Notes: generated by a model from the letters alone, not told the origin. A stretch of DNA of 64,000 nt from Armatimonadota bacterium (GCA_023474015.1 JAMCYN010000101.1:62001-126000), one strand, 5' to 3'; shown: positions 16,567 through 26,526, numbered from the stretch's first letter. Translations and numbers: made by a program.

Positions 16567-17457
16567 CTACCAGCCCCTTGTCGCCATCAAATCCTTCTCA
16601 TCGAGCTGGCGGATATCCAGCCCCTCCATCGCCTTGCCCAGGCCCTTGGAGAGTTCCCCGATCAGCTTAGCGTCATCGAAGTGGGTGGTCGCATCGACTA
16701 TCGCCTTCGCGCGGCTTGCGGGGTCCTCGCTCTTGAAGATGCCCGATCCCACGAACACTGCCTCCGCGCCGAGTTGCATCATAAGGGACGCATCCGCCGG
16801 GGTCGCGATCCCACCCGCGGAGAAGTTCGGCACTGGGAGCTTGCCGGTGCGATGAATCTCCAGCACCAGGTCATACGGCGCGCCGAGGTTCTTGGCCTCG
16901 GACATCAACTCGTCCTCGCGCATGCACTGAATCTTGCGCATCTCGCTCATCACGGTGCGCATGTGCCTCACAGCCTCGACGATATTGCCCGACCCGGCCT
17001 CACCCTTGGTGCGAATCATGGCCGCGCCTTCGCCGATCCTCCTCAGCGCCTCACCCAGATCACGGCAGCCGCACACGAACGGCACCTTGAACTGGTGCTT
17101 GTCGATATGGAAAGACTCATCCGCGGGCGTCAGGACTTCGCTCTCATCGACATAATCGACGCCGAGCGCCTCCAGCACCTGAGCCTCCGCGAAATGCCCG
17201 ATGCGCGCCTTGGCCATGACGGGGATCGTGACAGCCTCCATAATCTCCTGGATCACCAGCGGGTCGGACATCCGCGCCACGCCGCCGTCCCGGCGTATAT
17301 CCGCGGGAACTCGCTCAAGCGCCATAACCGCGACCGCGCCCGCCTCTTGCGCGATCTTGGCCTGGTCGGCATTCGTCACGTCCATAATGACGCCACCCTT
17401 GAGCATCTCAGCCAATCCGACTTTAGTCCGCCACGTGGACTTCTCCTGATTTGTCAT
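16567..17457 (-). CDS. pdxS: Pyridoxal 5'-phosphate synthase PdxS
   Basis: A 296-residue TIM-barrel synthase that makes PLP from ribose 5-phosphate, glyceraldehyde 3-phosphate and ammonia from PdxT. Conserved blocks are [26 protein letters not shown] with the catalytic lysine, and [14 protein letters not shown] with the phosphate-binding loop. ATG at 17457 follows AAGGTGAT. The leader contains a terminator-like hairpin just upstream, so expression may be attenuated. Confidence 0.97.
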   Translation of the reverse strand: MTNQEKSTWRTKVGLAEMLKGGVIMDVTNADQAKIAQEAGAVAVMALERVPADIRRDGGVARMSDPLVIQEIMEAVTIPVMAKARIGHFAEAQVLEALGVDYVDESEVLTPADESFHIDKHQFKVPFVCGCRDLGEALRRIGEGAAMIRTKGEAGSGNIVEAVRHMRTVMSEMRKIQCMREDELMSEAKNLGAPYDLVLEIHRTGKLPVPNFSAGGIATPADASLMMQLGAEAVFVGSGIFKSEDPASRAKAIVDATTHFDDAKLIGELSKGLGKAMEGLDIRQLDEKDLMATRGW

Positions 17458-17482
17458 GCGAGGATCACCTTCTTTGCGTAAT

Positions 17483-17509
17483 AAAAACCGCCGCAACTGC
17501 CGACGGCGG
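17483..17509 (-). terminator. Terminator-like hairpin in the pdxS leader
   Basis: On the minus strand, CCGCCG pairs with CGGCGG and is followed by TTTTT, 25 to 30 bases before the pdxS start and about 25 bases after the probable transcription start. Its position suggests attenuation rather than ending an upstream gene. Confidence 0.6.
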
Positions 17510-17538
17510 CCTGATCTGACCAGTAGGAATACACTAAT

Positions 17539-17544
17539 ATTATA
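17539..17544 (-). promoter_or_regulatory. -10 box of pdxST
   Basis: TATAAT on the minus strand. Transcription would start near 17532, giving a leader of about 75 bases that includes the hairpin at 17483-17509. The -35 box is not clear. Confidence 0.5.
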
Positions 17545-17574
17545 GCAGATGCGGAGTATGGGCGCTACACGAAA

Positions 17575-17665
17575 TTCGTTTCGAGTTACGGGTTGGCGGG
17601 TTACGAGTTGAAGGAGACGCCTACCCAACCCGCAACTCGTAAACTCGCAAACCCGTAACTCCCGT
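17575..17665. repeat. Heptamer palindrome variant (GAGTTAC type)
   Basis: Units such as GAGTTAC and GGGTTGG on the left are mirrored by CAACCCG and GTAACTC on the right. The unit sequence differs from other copies but the architecture is the same. Confidence 0.65.
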
Positions 17666-17670
17666 TCTCT

Positions 17671-17862
17671 CTACTGACTAAAGCGGCTGCCGTGGTCGCC
17701 GTAGGTCTTCTCGGGTATGTGCCCGGCGTATTCCGAGGGGTCCCGCTCAAAGACTTGGCGGCAGCGTTCGGTGTCGAAATAGTATTTTTGCCCTCTGAAC
17801 TCAGCGCTCTGCGGGGCTTTGCGCTCGTCGAGTTCCCGAAGGCACACAGGATCAGTAACCAT
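17671..17862 (-). CDS. YHS-domain protein
   Basis: A 63-residue protein with the YHS fold: the MVTDPVCLREL start, GQKYYFDTERCRQVFERDPSEY core, and conserved cysteines at C7 and in the helix. YHS domains are found in metal-transport and monooxygenase proteins and probably bind metal. GGAGGTG lies just before the ATG. It follows the GH65 gene on the same strand, 31 bases downstream. Confidence 0.85.
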   Translation of the reverse strand: MVTDPVCLRELDERKAPQSAEFRGQKYYFDTERCRQVFERDPSEYAGHIPEKTYGDHGSRFSQ

Positions 17863-17893
17863 ATTTCACCTCCGGGAAGTGGTTCATGATATT

Positions 17894-19990
17894 TTACCCA
17901 CCATCGCGAGTGGGGGTAAGCGTGACCTTGTTCCCGCGCGTGACCGTCACATCGAAGCTCTTCCCGCGCCACCGCACGCCGGTAATATTGAGGCTCTTCC
18001 ACTTCCCCGGCAGGCAGGGGGCGAATTGGAGTTGGGCCGATTTTGGGTCTGCGAGGAAATAGTCCATCCTCGCGCCCGCCAGCCCGAACAGTGTCGCCTG
18101 GATCGGCCCCGCCGCGCCGGTGAGGAAACACGTGTTGTCCAGAAACCTGGAGCGTTTCTCATTGAAGTAGTTGAACGGCCCACGGAGGTACTGATCATAG
18201 CTCTTCACGAACTCACCGTACGCCCTCGGGCAGTCTCCGAGCCTTGCGGCTATCACAGAATGGGCGGAGGAGGTCATGGCGGGGCCGTTGGGCTGGACCC
18301 TTGGCGCGTAGAACTCGAACGTGTTCTTGTATATATCTGTCATAGTTTTATTGTTTATCTTATACTGCAACGGGTAGATCAGCAACTCGGTGTCGGCCTG
18401 CTTGGCATCGACCGCCACCTTCTTCGGATCGAACGCCGAGAATCCCGTGTAGCCATCGCGGGCGATGAACCGCTTGTTCTTTGGGTCAAATGGGATATAC
18501 ATCCTTGCCGCGACATCAGCCCACTTCGGATTTGCAACGTTACCCGTCAGCTTCGCGGCCTGCATCGCGATATTGAGATTCATCTGGGCGATGGCGTTCG
18601 TGTACACGCTATTATTTATAAGTTCGGCGTTTTCGTCCGGCGGAACGACCTTGAGTATTTCGTATCGGCCCTTCTCCGGCACGAACTTGACACGACTAGC
18701 CCAATAGTCCGCCGTGGCCTTGAGCACGGGCCAGCCCCGTGTCTTAAGCCAAGTCAGGTCGCCGGTCGCCAGATAATACTGCCATTGCGCCAGTGCCACA
18801 TCGCCGTTGATGTGCCTCTCGTGTCGATAAACGAGTCCCGGAGGGGTGTCCTCCTTGCCGGTATATCCGCTCTCCCACGCATACTGCGCCCCCGCGAAGC
18901 CGTCAGCCTTGGCATTGGCCATCGCGCCGGGAAGGGTGTTGAATCGATAGTCCACAATCGCCTTCGCAAGCTCGGGGTGCTGCAATATCAGCGCGGGGAA
19001 TATCCACAGATCGGCGTCCCAGAATATGTGTCCCTGGTAGGGATCGTTCGTCGACAGCCCCATCGGCGGCACGCTCCACTGGCTCCCCTCGCGGACGCTT
19101 TGGAGGAGGTAGAACATGCAACTATGTATAACTTGCTGGTCTTTTCTTGGACCATCGATAATGATGTCATGCTTCCAGAGTTTCGCCCAGGCGGACTTGT
19201 GGGCGGCAATGAGCTTATCTATATTCGAACAAGCGGAAACCAGTTCCCTAGAGGTAACATTCGCGTCGACCCCAGGTTGCGTTATAGCGACCACTGCCGG
19301 CACACTGAACTGCGAATTTGGCCTAACTCGGACCCTATCAGGCGCCAAAGATAAGTTGATATTCTTCCCAAGACCATATGAATATGCGATGCAAACACCT
19401 GAATGGAACTTGTAAGCCCGCACTGTAACAAACAGAGGGCCTACAGCATTCTGTTGATCTATGTTCAGTCTGTAGCTCAATGTGCCGCTATAATCGGAGG
19501 CCATTGTCGCCCTCAGTAGGGCTATGTTCGGCTCCGCCCGCGACACGATCACCTCAATCTTCCCCTTCAGCGTCTTATCGCCAGCCCGCCAGGTCGCGTA
19601 CGTGGTCAGGATGCCGGTCTTCATGTTCAGGGTCTGCTTATAGTCGGCGTCCTTGTCTATTGTAAATCGCGTCTTGCCATCATAGAACCGCAGGTCGCTC
19701 CACGTAGGCGTGGGAATCATCTTTTCGTCGTCATAAAGTCCCGTCATATAACATGGCAGCGGCCTGCCGTCCTGACTCCCGACGCCATCGCCCATTATCC
19801 GGGTCGATATGAACCCGTTCCCCAGATATGTCCCATATTTATTGTTCGGATCATAAGAGACCAGCACCCACGGGTCATCATTCGGCCCCGTGTGCTTCCT
19901 CTCAACCTTCTTCGGAATCGCAACCAGCGCCACGACCACGCCAACCGCTATCAAAATCAGCACTATTCCTCTAAGCACACTACGATTCAT
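17894..19990 (-). CDS. GH65-like glycoside hydrolase, membrane anchored
   Basis: A 698-residue protein with an uncleaved-looking N-terminal helix (8-26), an N-terminal beta domain and an alpha/alpha barrel. Family GH65 motifs include GHIFWDADLWIFPAL and PPDENAELINNSVYTN, where the Glu is the likely general acid. The pattern is closest to hydrolases such as glucosylgalactosyl-hydroxylysine glucosidase or acid trehalase rather than phosphorylases, but the substrate cannot be read from sequence. It would act outside the cytoplasmic membrane on alpha-linked glucosides. Confidence 0.82.
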   Translation of the reverse strand: MNRSVLRGIVLILIAVGVVVALVAIPKKVERKHTGPNDDPWVLVSYDPNNKYGTYLGNGFISTRIMGDGVGSQDGRPLPCYMTGLYDDEKMIPTPTWSDLRFYDGKTRFTIDKDADYKQTLNMKTGILTTYATWRAGDKTLKGKIEVIVSRAEPNIALLRATMASDYSGTLSYRLNIDQQNAVGPLFVTVRAYKFHSGVCIAYSYGLGKNINLSLAPDRVRVRPNSQFSVPAVVAITQPGVDANVTSRELVSACSNIDKLIAAHKSAWAKLWKHDIIIDGPRKDQQVIHSCMFYLLQSVREGSQWSVPPMGLSTNDPYQGHIFWDADLWIFPALILQHPELAKAIVDYRFNTLPGAMANAKADGFAGAQYAWESGYTGKEDTPPGLVYRHERHINGDVALAQWQYYLATGDLTWLKTRGWPVLKATADYWASRVKFVPEKGRYEILKVVPPDENAELINNSVYTNAIAQMNLNIAMQAAKLTGNVANPKWADVAARMYIPFDPKNKRFIARDGYTGFSAFDPKKVAVDAKQADTELLIYPLQYKINNKTMTDIYKNTFEFYAPRVQPNGPAMTSSAHSVIAARLGDCPRAYGEFVKSYDQYLRGPFNYFNEKRSRFLDNTCFLTGAAGPIQATLFGLAGARMDYFLADPKSAQLQFAPCLPGKWKSLNITGVRWRGKSFDVTVTRGNKVTLTPTRDGG

Positions 19991-20002
19991 CGGTTGACCT
20001 CT

Positions 20003-20100
20003 TGGATTTTATATTTTGTAATGGATATTTTATATTGGCTTGTTGTGCGGACCCCGTGCGGAAATCAAGCCAAATACTCATTATAAAATATAAAATGCTA
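20003..20100. repeat. Heptamer palindrome variant, AT-rich
   Basis: ATTTTATATTTT-type units mirrored by AAAATATAAAAT, with an inner GGCTTG/CAAGCC stem and a GC-rich centre. It separates the methyltransferase gene from the GH65 gene. Confidence 0.6.
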
Positions 20101-20859
20101 AATCTCGAGCCGTTTTCTCGCCACGAAAAACACCCTGTCCGACCGCCTCGTGGGCCTGCGGAACTTATATGCGTGGAATATCTCCAGCACGTCGAACCCG
20201 GCGTGGATCAGCATCATCGTAAGCTCCTCGATGCTGTGGCCGCGCTGGATATGGACCTCACGAAACTGCCTCGACTTGCCGTTCTCCATCACCTCGAAGG
20301 TCATGCTGACCGTGCAGATCCGGGTGGCGTGATCGTAATCGCTGTGCCAGACATACTTTGGGTAGCAGTCGCCGCCGATGCTGGCCTGGTCGAAGAAATG
20401 ATGCGAGAGGGCGTATTCGGTGTTGATATCGAAGATGAAGATTCCGCCGTCGACCAAGTGCTCCCCCACCCGCCTGATCCCCTCGGCAAGCTGGGCGACA
20501 TCGGTAATATAGTTCAGACTGTCGAACAGGCTTATCGCAAGGTCGAACCTGCGCCCCAAGTCAAGCTCGGCGATGTCCTGAACGTGATACTCGACATCGC
20601 TGCCCTTCGACTTTGCAACCTCGATCATATCCGCCGATATATCGACCCCCACCACCTCATAGCCCTTGTCCGCCATCAGCTCGCTCACATTGCCCGTGCC
20701 ACAGGCGACATCGAGGACGGTCAGCGGGTGGTAGTCGATCCGATTCAGGAGGCCTTCGATATACTGGACCCAAAGGTTATACGGGACCCCGGCCATCAGG
20801 CGGTCGTAGTGGACGGCAATGAGCTTGAATTGAGAATCGCTGGTTTCGGGGTTCGGCAT
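20098..20859 (-). CDS. Class I SAM-dependent methyltransferase
   Basis: A 253-residue methyltransferase of the Methyltransf_25 type. Motif I is VLDVACGTGNVSE, the acidic loop after strand 2 is VGVDISADMI, and motif IV-like DLAISLFDSLNYI follows. The substrate is unknown. ATG at 20859 has GGAG nine bases upstream; a GTG at 20874 is also in frame. A TATAAT box lies 20 bases upstream. Confidence 0.85.
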   Translation of the reverse strand: MPNPETSDSQFKLIAVHYDRLMAGVPYNLWVQYIEGLLNRIDYHPLTVLDVACGTGNVSELMADKGYEVVGVDISADMIEVAKSKGSDVEYHVQDIAELDLGRRFDLAISLFDSLNYITDVAQLAEGIRRVGEHLVDGGIFIFDINTEYALSHHFFDQASIGGDCYPKYVWHSDYDHATRICTVSMTFEVMENGKSRQFREVHIQRGHSIEELTMMLIHAGFDVLEIFHAYKFRRPTRRSDRVFFVARKRLEI

Positions 20860-20879
20860 GTTTCTATTCTCCACTGAAG

Positions 20880-20885
20880 ATTATA
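20880..20885 (-). promoter_or_regulatory. -10 box of the methyltransferase gene
   Basis: TATAAT on the minus strand, placing the transcription start near 20872, just ahead of the chosen ATG at 20859. Confidence 0.5.
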
Positions 20886-20963
20886 GCCGAATAGAGGGGC
20901 CCTCGACAAATGGGGGCTGCGCTTCTTGCCACAGCCCCCAAACACTGAAAGGAAGGAGAGAAG

Positions 20964-21126
20964 GAAGATGATGAGTATGAAGTTATCTATGATCACACGC
21001 CGGCGCCAGATTTGTCCGAATATCCGCGGTGTGCTGGCAGGTCACTTAGTCGCTTATAGACTCGTCTGGTCAGAGAACAACTCTGCGGGCAGGCAGATTC
21101 TTGGGATCGTTGTTCTCATCGGTTGA
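20964..21126 (+). CDS. Possible small basic peptide before selB
   Basis: About 53 residues starting MMSMKLSMITRRRQICPN, with the purine-rich AAGGAG...AAGGAAG run directly upstream (within 20950-20966). It overlaps the structured element at 21018-21149, so RNA structure could explain the region instead. No family is recognised. Confidence 0.3.
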
Positions 21127-21149
21127 ATCGCATGGCTTTTCGGATATTC
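21018..21149. ncRNA. Nested inverted repeats upstream of selB
   Basis: GAATATCCG (21018-21026) pairs perfectly with CGGATATTC (21141-21149), and inside it GAGAACAAC (21073-21081) pairs with GTTGTTCTC (21109-21117). The nested perfect stems over 132 bases suggest a folded RNA or a small mobile element. It is not a recognisable tRNA-Sec. The rest of 20860-21426 has no confident gene besides the small ORF noted and a palindrome at 21304. Confidence 0.35.
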
Positions 21150-21303
21150 CGCCTCAGTTCCGAGCGGCCATACCATTCGCCCACCGGCTAGTATAAGCAT
21201 ACCCGAATATATACCTGTCTACAATTGCTATTACGGCGTATTTTGAGGTGATACCTCAGTAGTAAGGCCACGTAGTTCCTTAGTATTACATGAGCATTGC
21301 AGA

Positions 21304-21384
21304 GTGATGAATGCAGAATGCAGAATCGAAGGGACCCGTGAAACGGCAAGTCATTCTGCATTCTGCATTCTGCACTCTGCATTA
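21304..21384. repeat. Heptamer palindrome upstream of selB
   Basis: GAATGCA units, a centre containing AAGGGACC, and mirrored ATTCTGC units ending about 40 bases before selB. Confidence 0.75.
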
Positions 21385-21426
21385 CCTTGACCTGGGCCCC
21401 AATCTCCAACTACCATGTGCTTACAG

Positions 21427-23343
21427 ATGAAACCCGAGGTTCAAACCAAGCATCTCATACTCGGCACGGCGGGGCACGTCGATCACGGCAAGACGACTCT
21501 CGTCCGCGCGCTCACCGGCATCAACACCGACCGCCTCAAGGAAGAGCAGGTCCGGGGTTTGACAATCGACCTCGGTTTCGCCCACCTCAAGCTGCCGAGC
21601 GGCCTTGTGATGGGGATAGTGGATGTGCCGGGGCACGAGAAGTTCCTCAAGAATATGCTCGCCGGGGCGAGCGGCGTCGATATCGCCATGCTGGTGGTCG
21701 CGGCGGACGAGGGCGTGATGCCCCAGACCAGGGAGCACCTGGAAATCCTCGAAATCCTCGAAACCAGGCTCGGCGTAGTGGCGCTTACGAAAGTCGATAT
21801 GGTCGAGCATGACTGGCTGGAAATCGTCGAGGACGACCTTCGCGGGTTCCTCAAGGGCACGTTCCTCGATAACGCGAATATAATCCGAGTATCCGGCACG
21901 ACCGGCCAGGGCATCCCCGATCTAGTAGCGGAACTCGACCGACTCGCCGACGCCGCGCGCCAGCGGTCCATCGAGGGGCCGTTCAGGCTGCCGGTGGACC
22001 GAGTATTTACCGTAACCGGCTTCGGGACGGTCGTCACCGGCACTCTCACCTCCGGGACCCTGCGCCTGGGCGACCCGGTGAGCATCCTCCCGCAGAAGAT
22101 CGACTCGCGCGTCCGCCAGATCGAGGTGCATGGCGCAAAGCAGGAAACCGTATACGCGGGGACTCGCGTGGCGGTGAACCTGGCGGGAGTGGACGTGCCG
22201 GATATGCAGCGCGGGAGCGTGGTGGTTCCGCCGGGCTACTTGCAGCCGACCAGGGCTATCGACGCCGCCGTGAACGTCCTAAGGGACTCCCCCAGGCCGC
22301 TCACCAACCGCGCCCGAATCAGGCTCCACATCGGAACAGTCGAGGCCATAGGCAGGGCAATCGTCCTGGGCCAAGAGGAAATCGAGCCGGGCGGCAAGGG
22401 ATTCGTGCACCTCAGACTCGAACAACCGATAGTGGCCGCGCGGGGGGATAGATTCGTGCTGCGGTTCTACTCGCCGAGCCACCTGCTGGGCGGAGGAGTC
22501 GTGCTGGACCCCGCCGGAGGCAAGCGAAAGCGCGGCGACAAGGCTCTAATTACACGCCTCGAGCGCACCCTTAAGGGCGAGCCGAGGGATGTCGTCGAAG
22601 ATGCTATGTCGATCTCCGAGATGGGCCTCGTGAAAAAAGACATCCCCCAGCGCACCGGCCTCACCCAGCCGCAGGTGGACGCGGCGCTGGACGAGTTGGT
22701 GTCGGAGGGCCTTGTTGTTGAAGTTTCAACTCAATTCTTGCACAAAGCTGCACTGGATATGATCTCCACCAGGGTCAAGGCCGCCCTAGCCGCCTATCAT
22801 ACGATCTACCCCATGCGCCCAGGGATGCCCAAGGAAGAACTAAGAGTATCGCTCGGCCCCAGGACCGATCAGAAGGGCTTTCAGGCGGTGCTCGGCAAGA
22901 TGGCGTCGGACGGCGAGGTAATCATCGCCGAGGCTACAGTCCGCATGCCCGATCACCAACCCACCCTTAACGACCGCCAGCAGCAGTTGCTCGACCGCAT
23001 CGACCGTGATTACGCCGATTCAGCCTGCAACCCGCCCCTGCTGCCCGATGTCGAGAAGAAATACGGCCCCGAAACCAAAGAAATCGTCGCGACGCTCGCG
23101 GAGCGCGGCGAACTAGTCCGAATCGCCCCCGACCTCCTCTTCCATAGAACCGCCCTTGAACACGCCGAACAGTCGATCACCGCCTACCTGCAATCGCAAG
23201 ACGGAATCACTGTCGCCCAGTTCCGCGACTTGATCAACTCCAGCCGGAAATACGTCGTCCCCCTGCTCGAATACCTCGACGACAAGCGAGTGACTCGGAG
23301 GGAGGGGGATTTGAGGGTGCTGTATGGAAAGCGGGGGCGGTGA
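21427..23343 (+). CDS. selB: Selenocysteine-specific elongation factor SelB
   Basis: A 638-residue translation GTPase that delivers Sec-tRNA to recoded UGA codons. G motifs: GHVDHGKTT (G1), GLTIDLGF (G2), DVPGHE (G3) and TKVD (G4). Domains 2 and 3 follow (about 175-350), then winged-helix repeats (about 390-638) that bind the SECIS hairpin. ATG 21427 is chosen because [19 protein letters not shown] is the usual distance from G1; ATG 21415 is also possible and no clear ribosome-binding site decides. selA, selD and tRNA-Sec are not in the window. Confidence 0.95.
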   Translation: MKPEVQTKHLILGTAGHVDHGKTTLVRALTGINTDRLKEEQVRGLTIDLGFAHLKLPSGLVMGIVDVPGHEKFLKNMLAGASGVDIAMLVVAADEGVMPQTREHLEILEILETRLGVVALTKVDMVEHDWLEIVEDDLRGFLKGTFLDNANIIRVSGTTGQGIPDLVAELDRLADAARQRSIEGPFRLPVDRVFTVTGFGTVVTGTLTSGTLRLGDPVSILPQKIDSRVRQIEVHGAKQETVYAGTRVAVNLAGVDVPDMQRGSVVVPPGYLQPTRAIDAAVNVLRDSPRPLTNRARIRLHIGTVEAIGRAIVLGQEEIEPGGKGFVHLRLEQPIVAARGDRFVLRFYSPSHLLGGGVVLDPAGGKRKRGDKALITRLERTLKGEPRDVVEDAMSISEMGLVKKDIPQRTGLTQPQVDAALDELVSEGLVVEVSTQFLHKAALDMISTRVKAALAAYHTIYPMRPGMPKEELRVSLGPRTDQKGFQAVLGKMASDGEVIIAEATVRMPDHQPTLNDRQQQLLDRIDRDYADSACNPPLLPDVEKKYGPETKEIVATLAERGELVRIAPDLLFHRTALEHAEQSITAYLQSQDGITVAQFRDLINSSRKYVVPLLEYLDDKRVTRREGDLRVLYGKRGR

Positions 23344-23404
23344 GGCGCCGCGACCTGTCCCCATTGTGCACATTCCGCACGGTCAGAATTCACCATTTTG
23401 AAGG

Positions 23405-23450
23405 AACGAACTCGTGCTCAGCTTGAGCGTGGGAAGGAGTTCGTTTTGCG
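23405..23450 (+). terminator. Probable terminator after selB
   Basis: AACGAACTC pairs with GAGTTCGTT and an inner GCTCA/TGAGC stem extends it; TTTTG follows. It lies 62 bases after the selB stop. Confidence 0.6.
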
Positions 23451-24352
23451 GAATCAATTTGTTTTCATGTTCCTCTCCACGGTTATTGAATCGCTGAGAC
23501 GCGGAATGGGAGGAGACACTGAAGGGAATTAGGCATAAGGTTGGCTGAGAGTTTCAGCGTCTCATCCGGCTTCCGCGTTTCAGCGATTCTGGGAAAGACA
23601 CGCTCAGAAAAAATTTCCCTTCCATAATTATAAGACGACAAGTGGGCCATTCCGTCATAAGTATTGGCGGTATATTTCAGTAAATGTTGTTCACGGGTTG
23701 TTAATAGGGCGAATTTGAGCGTGGCGAGGGGTCTTGAATCGCGCATTTCGCGGAAGGCTTGGACCATGCAAACGCACGTAAGTGCATATTCGTTACGTAT
23801 GCTCTCGTGACCTGCGGTCACGGCTCCGGCTGCAGGCAACCGAAGCAACGAAACCCAAGAAGTGACGGCAAGGAGACGCCCTGGGCCTCGTGAACTTGGT
23901 CTGCAGGAAGGTATCTGCCACGTAGCCAATGAATCCATCATTAGCTCTTGTTCGGGGAGCAAGCGCCGTCCCAAAGCGGCAAGAATTGCGAAGAAGATGA
24001 GGTCGACATGGCGAAAAGCTCAAGGGATATGTCTGCATCGACGCGACCCATCATATCGTGACCCCGAATACCTTGAAGGCGCGTACTTTGTCCGCACGGT
24101 ACATCGCAGAGACGAGGGCAAGAACCGCTACTGAACCCGCCTCGAAAACAACCGTTTCGTTGCTTCGGTTGCATGCAGCCAAAATGGCGGATTCAGCCGA
24201 CCTCGCATCTTGTACCGCAGTGGGCAGGACGTTACCTCAGCCGCGATGTCTCTTCTTCGCGGTTATGTGGCGAGCTGCGGGAACTTACGTCAGCGCCGTA
24301 GACAGCTTTGTGGAGACCGACGTTCCCGCAGCATCAATGAGTTCTTCGCATA
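23451..24352. other. Gene-free, repeat-rich region
   Basis: About 0.9 kb with no credible gene; open frames here are short and have no family features. It holds an 18-bp inverted repeat with one mismatch (about 23488-23505 and 23570-23587), a segment near 23745-23790 that recurs at 35163-35205, two copies of the CCGAAGC palindrome family (23821-23850, 24157-24180), and an 11-bp inverted repeat (GCTGCGGGAAC) near 24272-24331. It looks like decayed mobile DNA. Confidence 0.6.
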
Positions 24353-26164
24353 CTAGCCTGCAGGTTTCGCTTCCTTCGGCGGCTCGTATTTGGGCGTGGT
24401 GAACGACCAGACTATCGGGTCCAGTCCGTTGCTGGTCGTTGCCGTGAAGGTGTACTTGAACTGCGTTCCCTGCTGAACACACTCCCCACACAGCACGATC
24501 GCGGCGTCGGGGTTAAGCAGAAAACCGGCATTGCGGCCGGTGATTGAGCGTTCCATAGCGGCAAGTCGGTCTGGCGGAAGATCGCGGATGCTCAAGCCTG
24601 ACGGTGAAAACAGTCTGTCGCGCTCGTCTTGTGTCAGCGCCGCGTATGCCCGAAGTATGTCTCGATTACGCGCTATGGAGAATTCGCCGGACTGGCGGTC
24701 ATCGAGGACTTCGTCCCCTTGGATATTGACCTTGATTTGCTCTTGAGTGAGATCAGCGATCTGTGCCAGTTGCGCTATATTCAGAGTCCCATTCTTCACA
24801 AATGCCTGTCGCCAAGCCTCGATTCGGGACTCGGGAATCTGATCTGATCGCTTCTTGAACCAGCTTCGGTCACGGAATTCGAGCACCGACTTGTATTTGT
24901 TCCAGTTGTAGTGGCTGGATTTCGCGATTTTATCGAGCAGCGTCTTGATTTCAGCCTCGTCCTTGCGAACACGACCTGAGCACTCAGTCTTGCCGAAACT
25001 GTCCGAAACCACGGCAAATCCAGAGGATTTCGCCAGGGCTGATTGAATATCCACGAGCAGCCTGCTATCCGTCTCGATCTTCGCTTTGGCGAGCAAGGAG
25101 GGATCGTCCGGGTGTTCAGTCAAAGGCTCACCTGGGTCGAACTCTTCCATCCCTGCGGAGGCGGCCTCGCGAATTTCGGACAGCTGAGCCTCGGAGAAAT
25201 CCTTGATCGATCTCTTTCCATCTTCCGCATACACGAAAGCCAGCCCGAAGAACCGTGCCAAGTTCCCATCCGGGTTCGGGATGTCCATTTTATTGTTGCG
25301 CCCGTTGTGACGGATGTTGAAACAGCCAAGTGTCGGGGAATTGACGGTGTCGGGATCTTCGTTGACTATCAGTGTCGCCGCTCCAAAGTCCGTGGAGAGA
25401 TCCGTCTTAGGTTCGTCTCCCAGAATCGAAAGGAACTTGTCGAAGCCAAGCATCATTTGGCGCACGCCCTCCTGTCCATCTGGAGACAGTTGCGAGGCGC
25501 TGATTGCCAACTCTTGACCTGTGGCCAACGCTTCGGCAAGATATGGAACCTCTTTGATGAGTTTCCCCAATCCCCCCGCGATTCCCGTGGACGCCATCAT
25601 ATACATATACGGCCTGTCCGTCTTCATCACGGCCAAGTCCTGCTCGGAGATGGAGTCTGCAGTCTTAAACTCATCAATCACTTTCTTGCGTTTTTCGGCC
25701 TTCAGCTTCAGGATTCGCTCGTCGTTGCGGGCCTTTTGAGCATCGGCGTCCAGCAGGGTCTTTCTATCCATGAACAGCCGGTAGGTCTTCACCCCATCCT
25801 TCTGCCCAATCTCCCACTTGAACTTCATAACTCTGGCAATCGAACTCATAAGCTGGGCCAGAGGCAGATCCTTGGCGAAGATGTTCATCTTGCGGTCGCG
25901 AACCTGCCAATCCTTTTCGTTCCAACCCGCTCTGAGTTTGACGCCTGTCGCGCCGGAAAGATCGGCGAGGATGGCGGAGACAGTCTTTCGCTTCGCCTCG
26001 TAAGTCACTTTCTGAGCAAGCCGCTCGTCTTTCTCCGGCTCCGCCTTTGTTGCTTGAACGCCGGGGACATTCGGATCGACTGTGATCTTGCCGACTGCTC
26101 CTACTTGGGCCGCAACCAACGTTAGGGCCAAGGTACCGATTACTGCCAGCGTCAAAACTCGCAT
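24353..26164 (-). CDS. Secreted protein with STN-like N-terminal domain
   Basis: A 603-residue exported protein with a signal peptide (1-23, LALTLVAAQVGAVG). Residues 50-130 (KVTYEAKRKTVSAILADLS and KDLPLAQLMSSIARVMKFKWEI) resemble an STN/secretin N-terminal domain, in which a short beta-alpha module repeats. The remaining 450 residues are not recognised. A CGEC pair lies near the end. A similar pattern recurs around 370-430 (ALAKSSGFAVVSDSF to HYNWNKYKSVLEFRD), suggesting two related modules. It is likely periplasmic and its role is unknown. Confidence 0.7.
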   Translation of the reverse strand: MRVLTLAVIGTLALTLVAAQVGAVGKITVDPNVPGVQATKAEPEKDERLAQKVTYEAKRKTVSAILADLSGATGVKLRAGWNEKDWQVRDRKMNIFAKDLPLAQLMSSIARVMKFKWEIGQKDGVKTYRLFMDRKTLLDADAQKARNDERILKLKAEKRKKVIDEFKTADSISEQDLAVMKTDRPYMYMMASTGIAGGLGKLIKEVPYLAEALATGQELAISASQLSPDGQEGVRQMMLGFDKFLSILGDEPKTDLSTDFGAATLIVNEDPDTVNSPTLGCFNIRHNGRNNKMDIPNPDGNLARFFGLAFVYAEDGKRSIKDFSEAQLSEIREAASAGMEEFDPGEPLTEHPDDPSLLAKAKIETDSRLLVDIQSALAKSSGFAVVSDSFGKTECSGRVRKDEAEIKTLLDKIAKSSHYNWNKYKSVLEFRDRSWFKKRSDQIPESRIEAWRQAFVKNGTLNIAQLAQIADLTQEQIKVNIQGDEVLDDRQSGEFSIARNRDILRAYAALTQDERDRLFSPSGLSIRDLPPDRLAAMERSITGRNAGFLLNPDAAIVLCGECVQQGTQFKYTFTATTSNGLDPIVWSFTTPKYEPPKEAKPAG

Positions 26165-26254
26165 TATCTATTCCTCTCCACATACGCTCATGCTGCTTGC
26201 CCTGTATTATAACACGTATTCAAGACGTGAAAAAATCATAGTTATTTCCCGGGC

Positions 26255-26526
26255 GCGTGTCAACTCTGGGGAATGCCCGCTGAAGTAAGTAATCCCCGTA
26301 CACCGTAAGCCCTGAGTAGGTCCTGAGTAGGCCGTAGGCCGTACCGAAGGGCCGTATCGAAGGGCGGCTGCGAAGGTATAGGCCTTCGTGCAGATTTCCC
26401 CGGCCCTTCGATACGCCCACCAGACCTAATCAAGAATATACAAATCCCACTGGGCTACTCAGGGCCTACGGAGTGCTTCTATTCTCCTTTCGCGATAAGA
26501 AAGAGCATTCCCCACATTTGACACGC
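26255..26526. mobile_element. MITE-like element
   Basis: A 272-bp unit bounded by 22-bp terminal inverted repeats (26255-26276 and 26505-26526) that match at 20 of 22 positions and begin GCGTGTCAA. A second inverted pair, GCCCTGAGTAG (26309-26319) with CTACTCAGGGC (26455-26465), and GGCCCTTCGAT-type repeats lie inside. There is no transposase. The rest of 26165-26657 shows no gene. Confidence 0.55.

Noticed and set aside
15982..17481. A 499-codon plus-strand open frame
   Set aside because: It is antisense to pdxT and pdxS, whose proteins are unmistakable. Its own translation has no family features and is rich in His and Arg, as expected for a shadow frame in GC-rich DNA.
17819..19354. A 511-codon plus-strand open frame
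   Set aside because: It lies opposite the GH65 gene, which has clear motifs. No ribosome-binding site or domain supports it.
20860..21426. tRNA-Sec next to selB
   Set aside because: No acceptor stem, long variable arm or TTC loop could be identified.
23862..24352. Short open frames in the region after selB
   Set aside because: Short, overlapping and composed partly of repeat sequence, with no family match. They look like decayed DNA.
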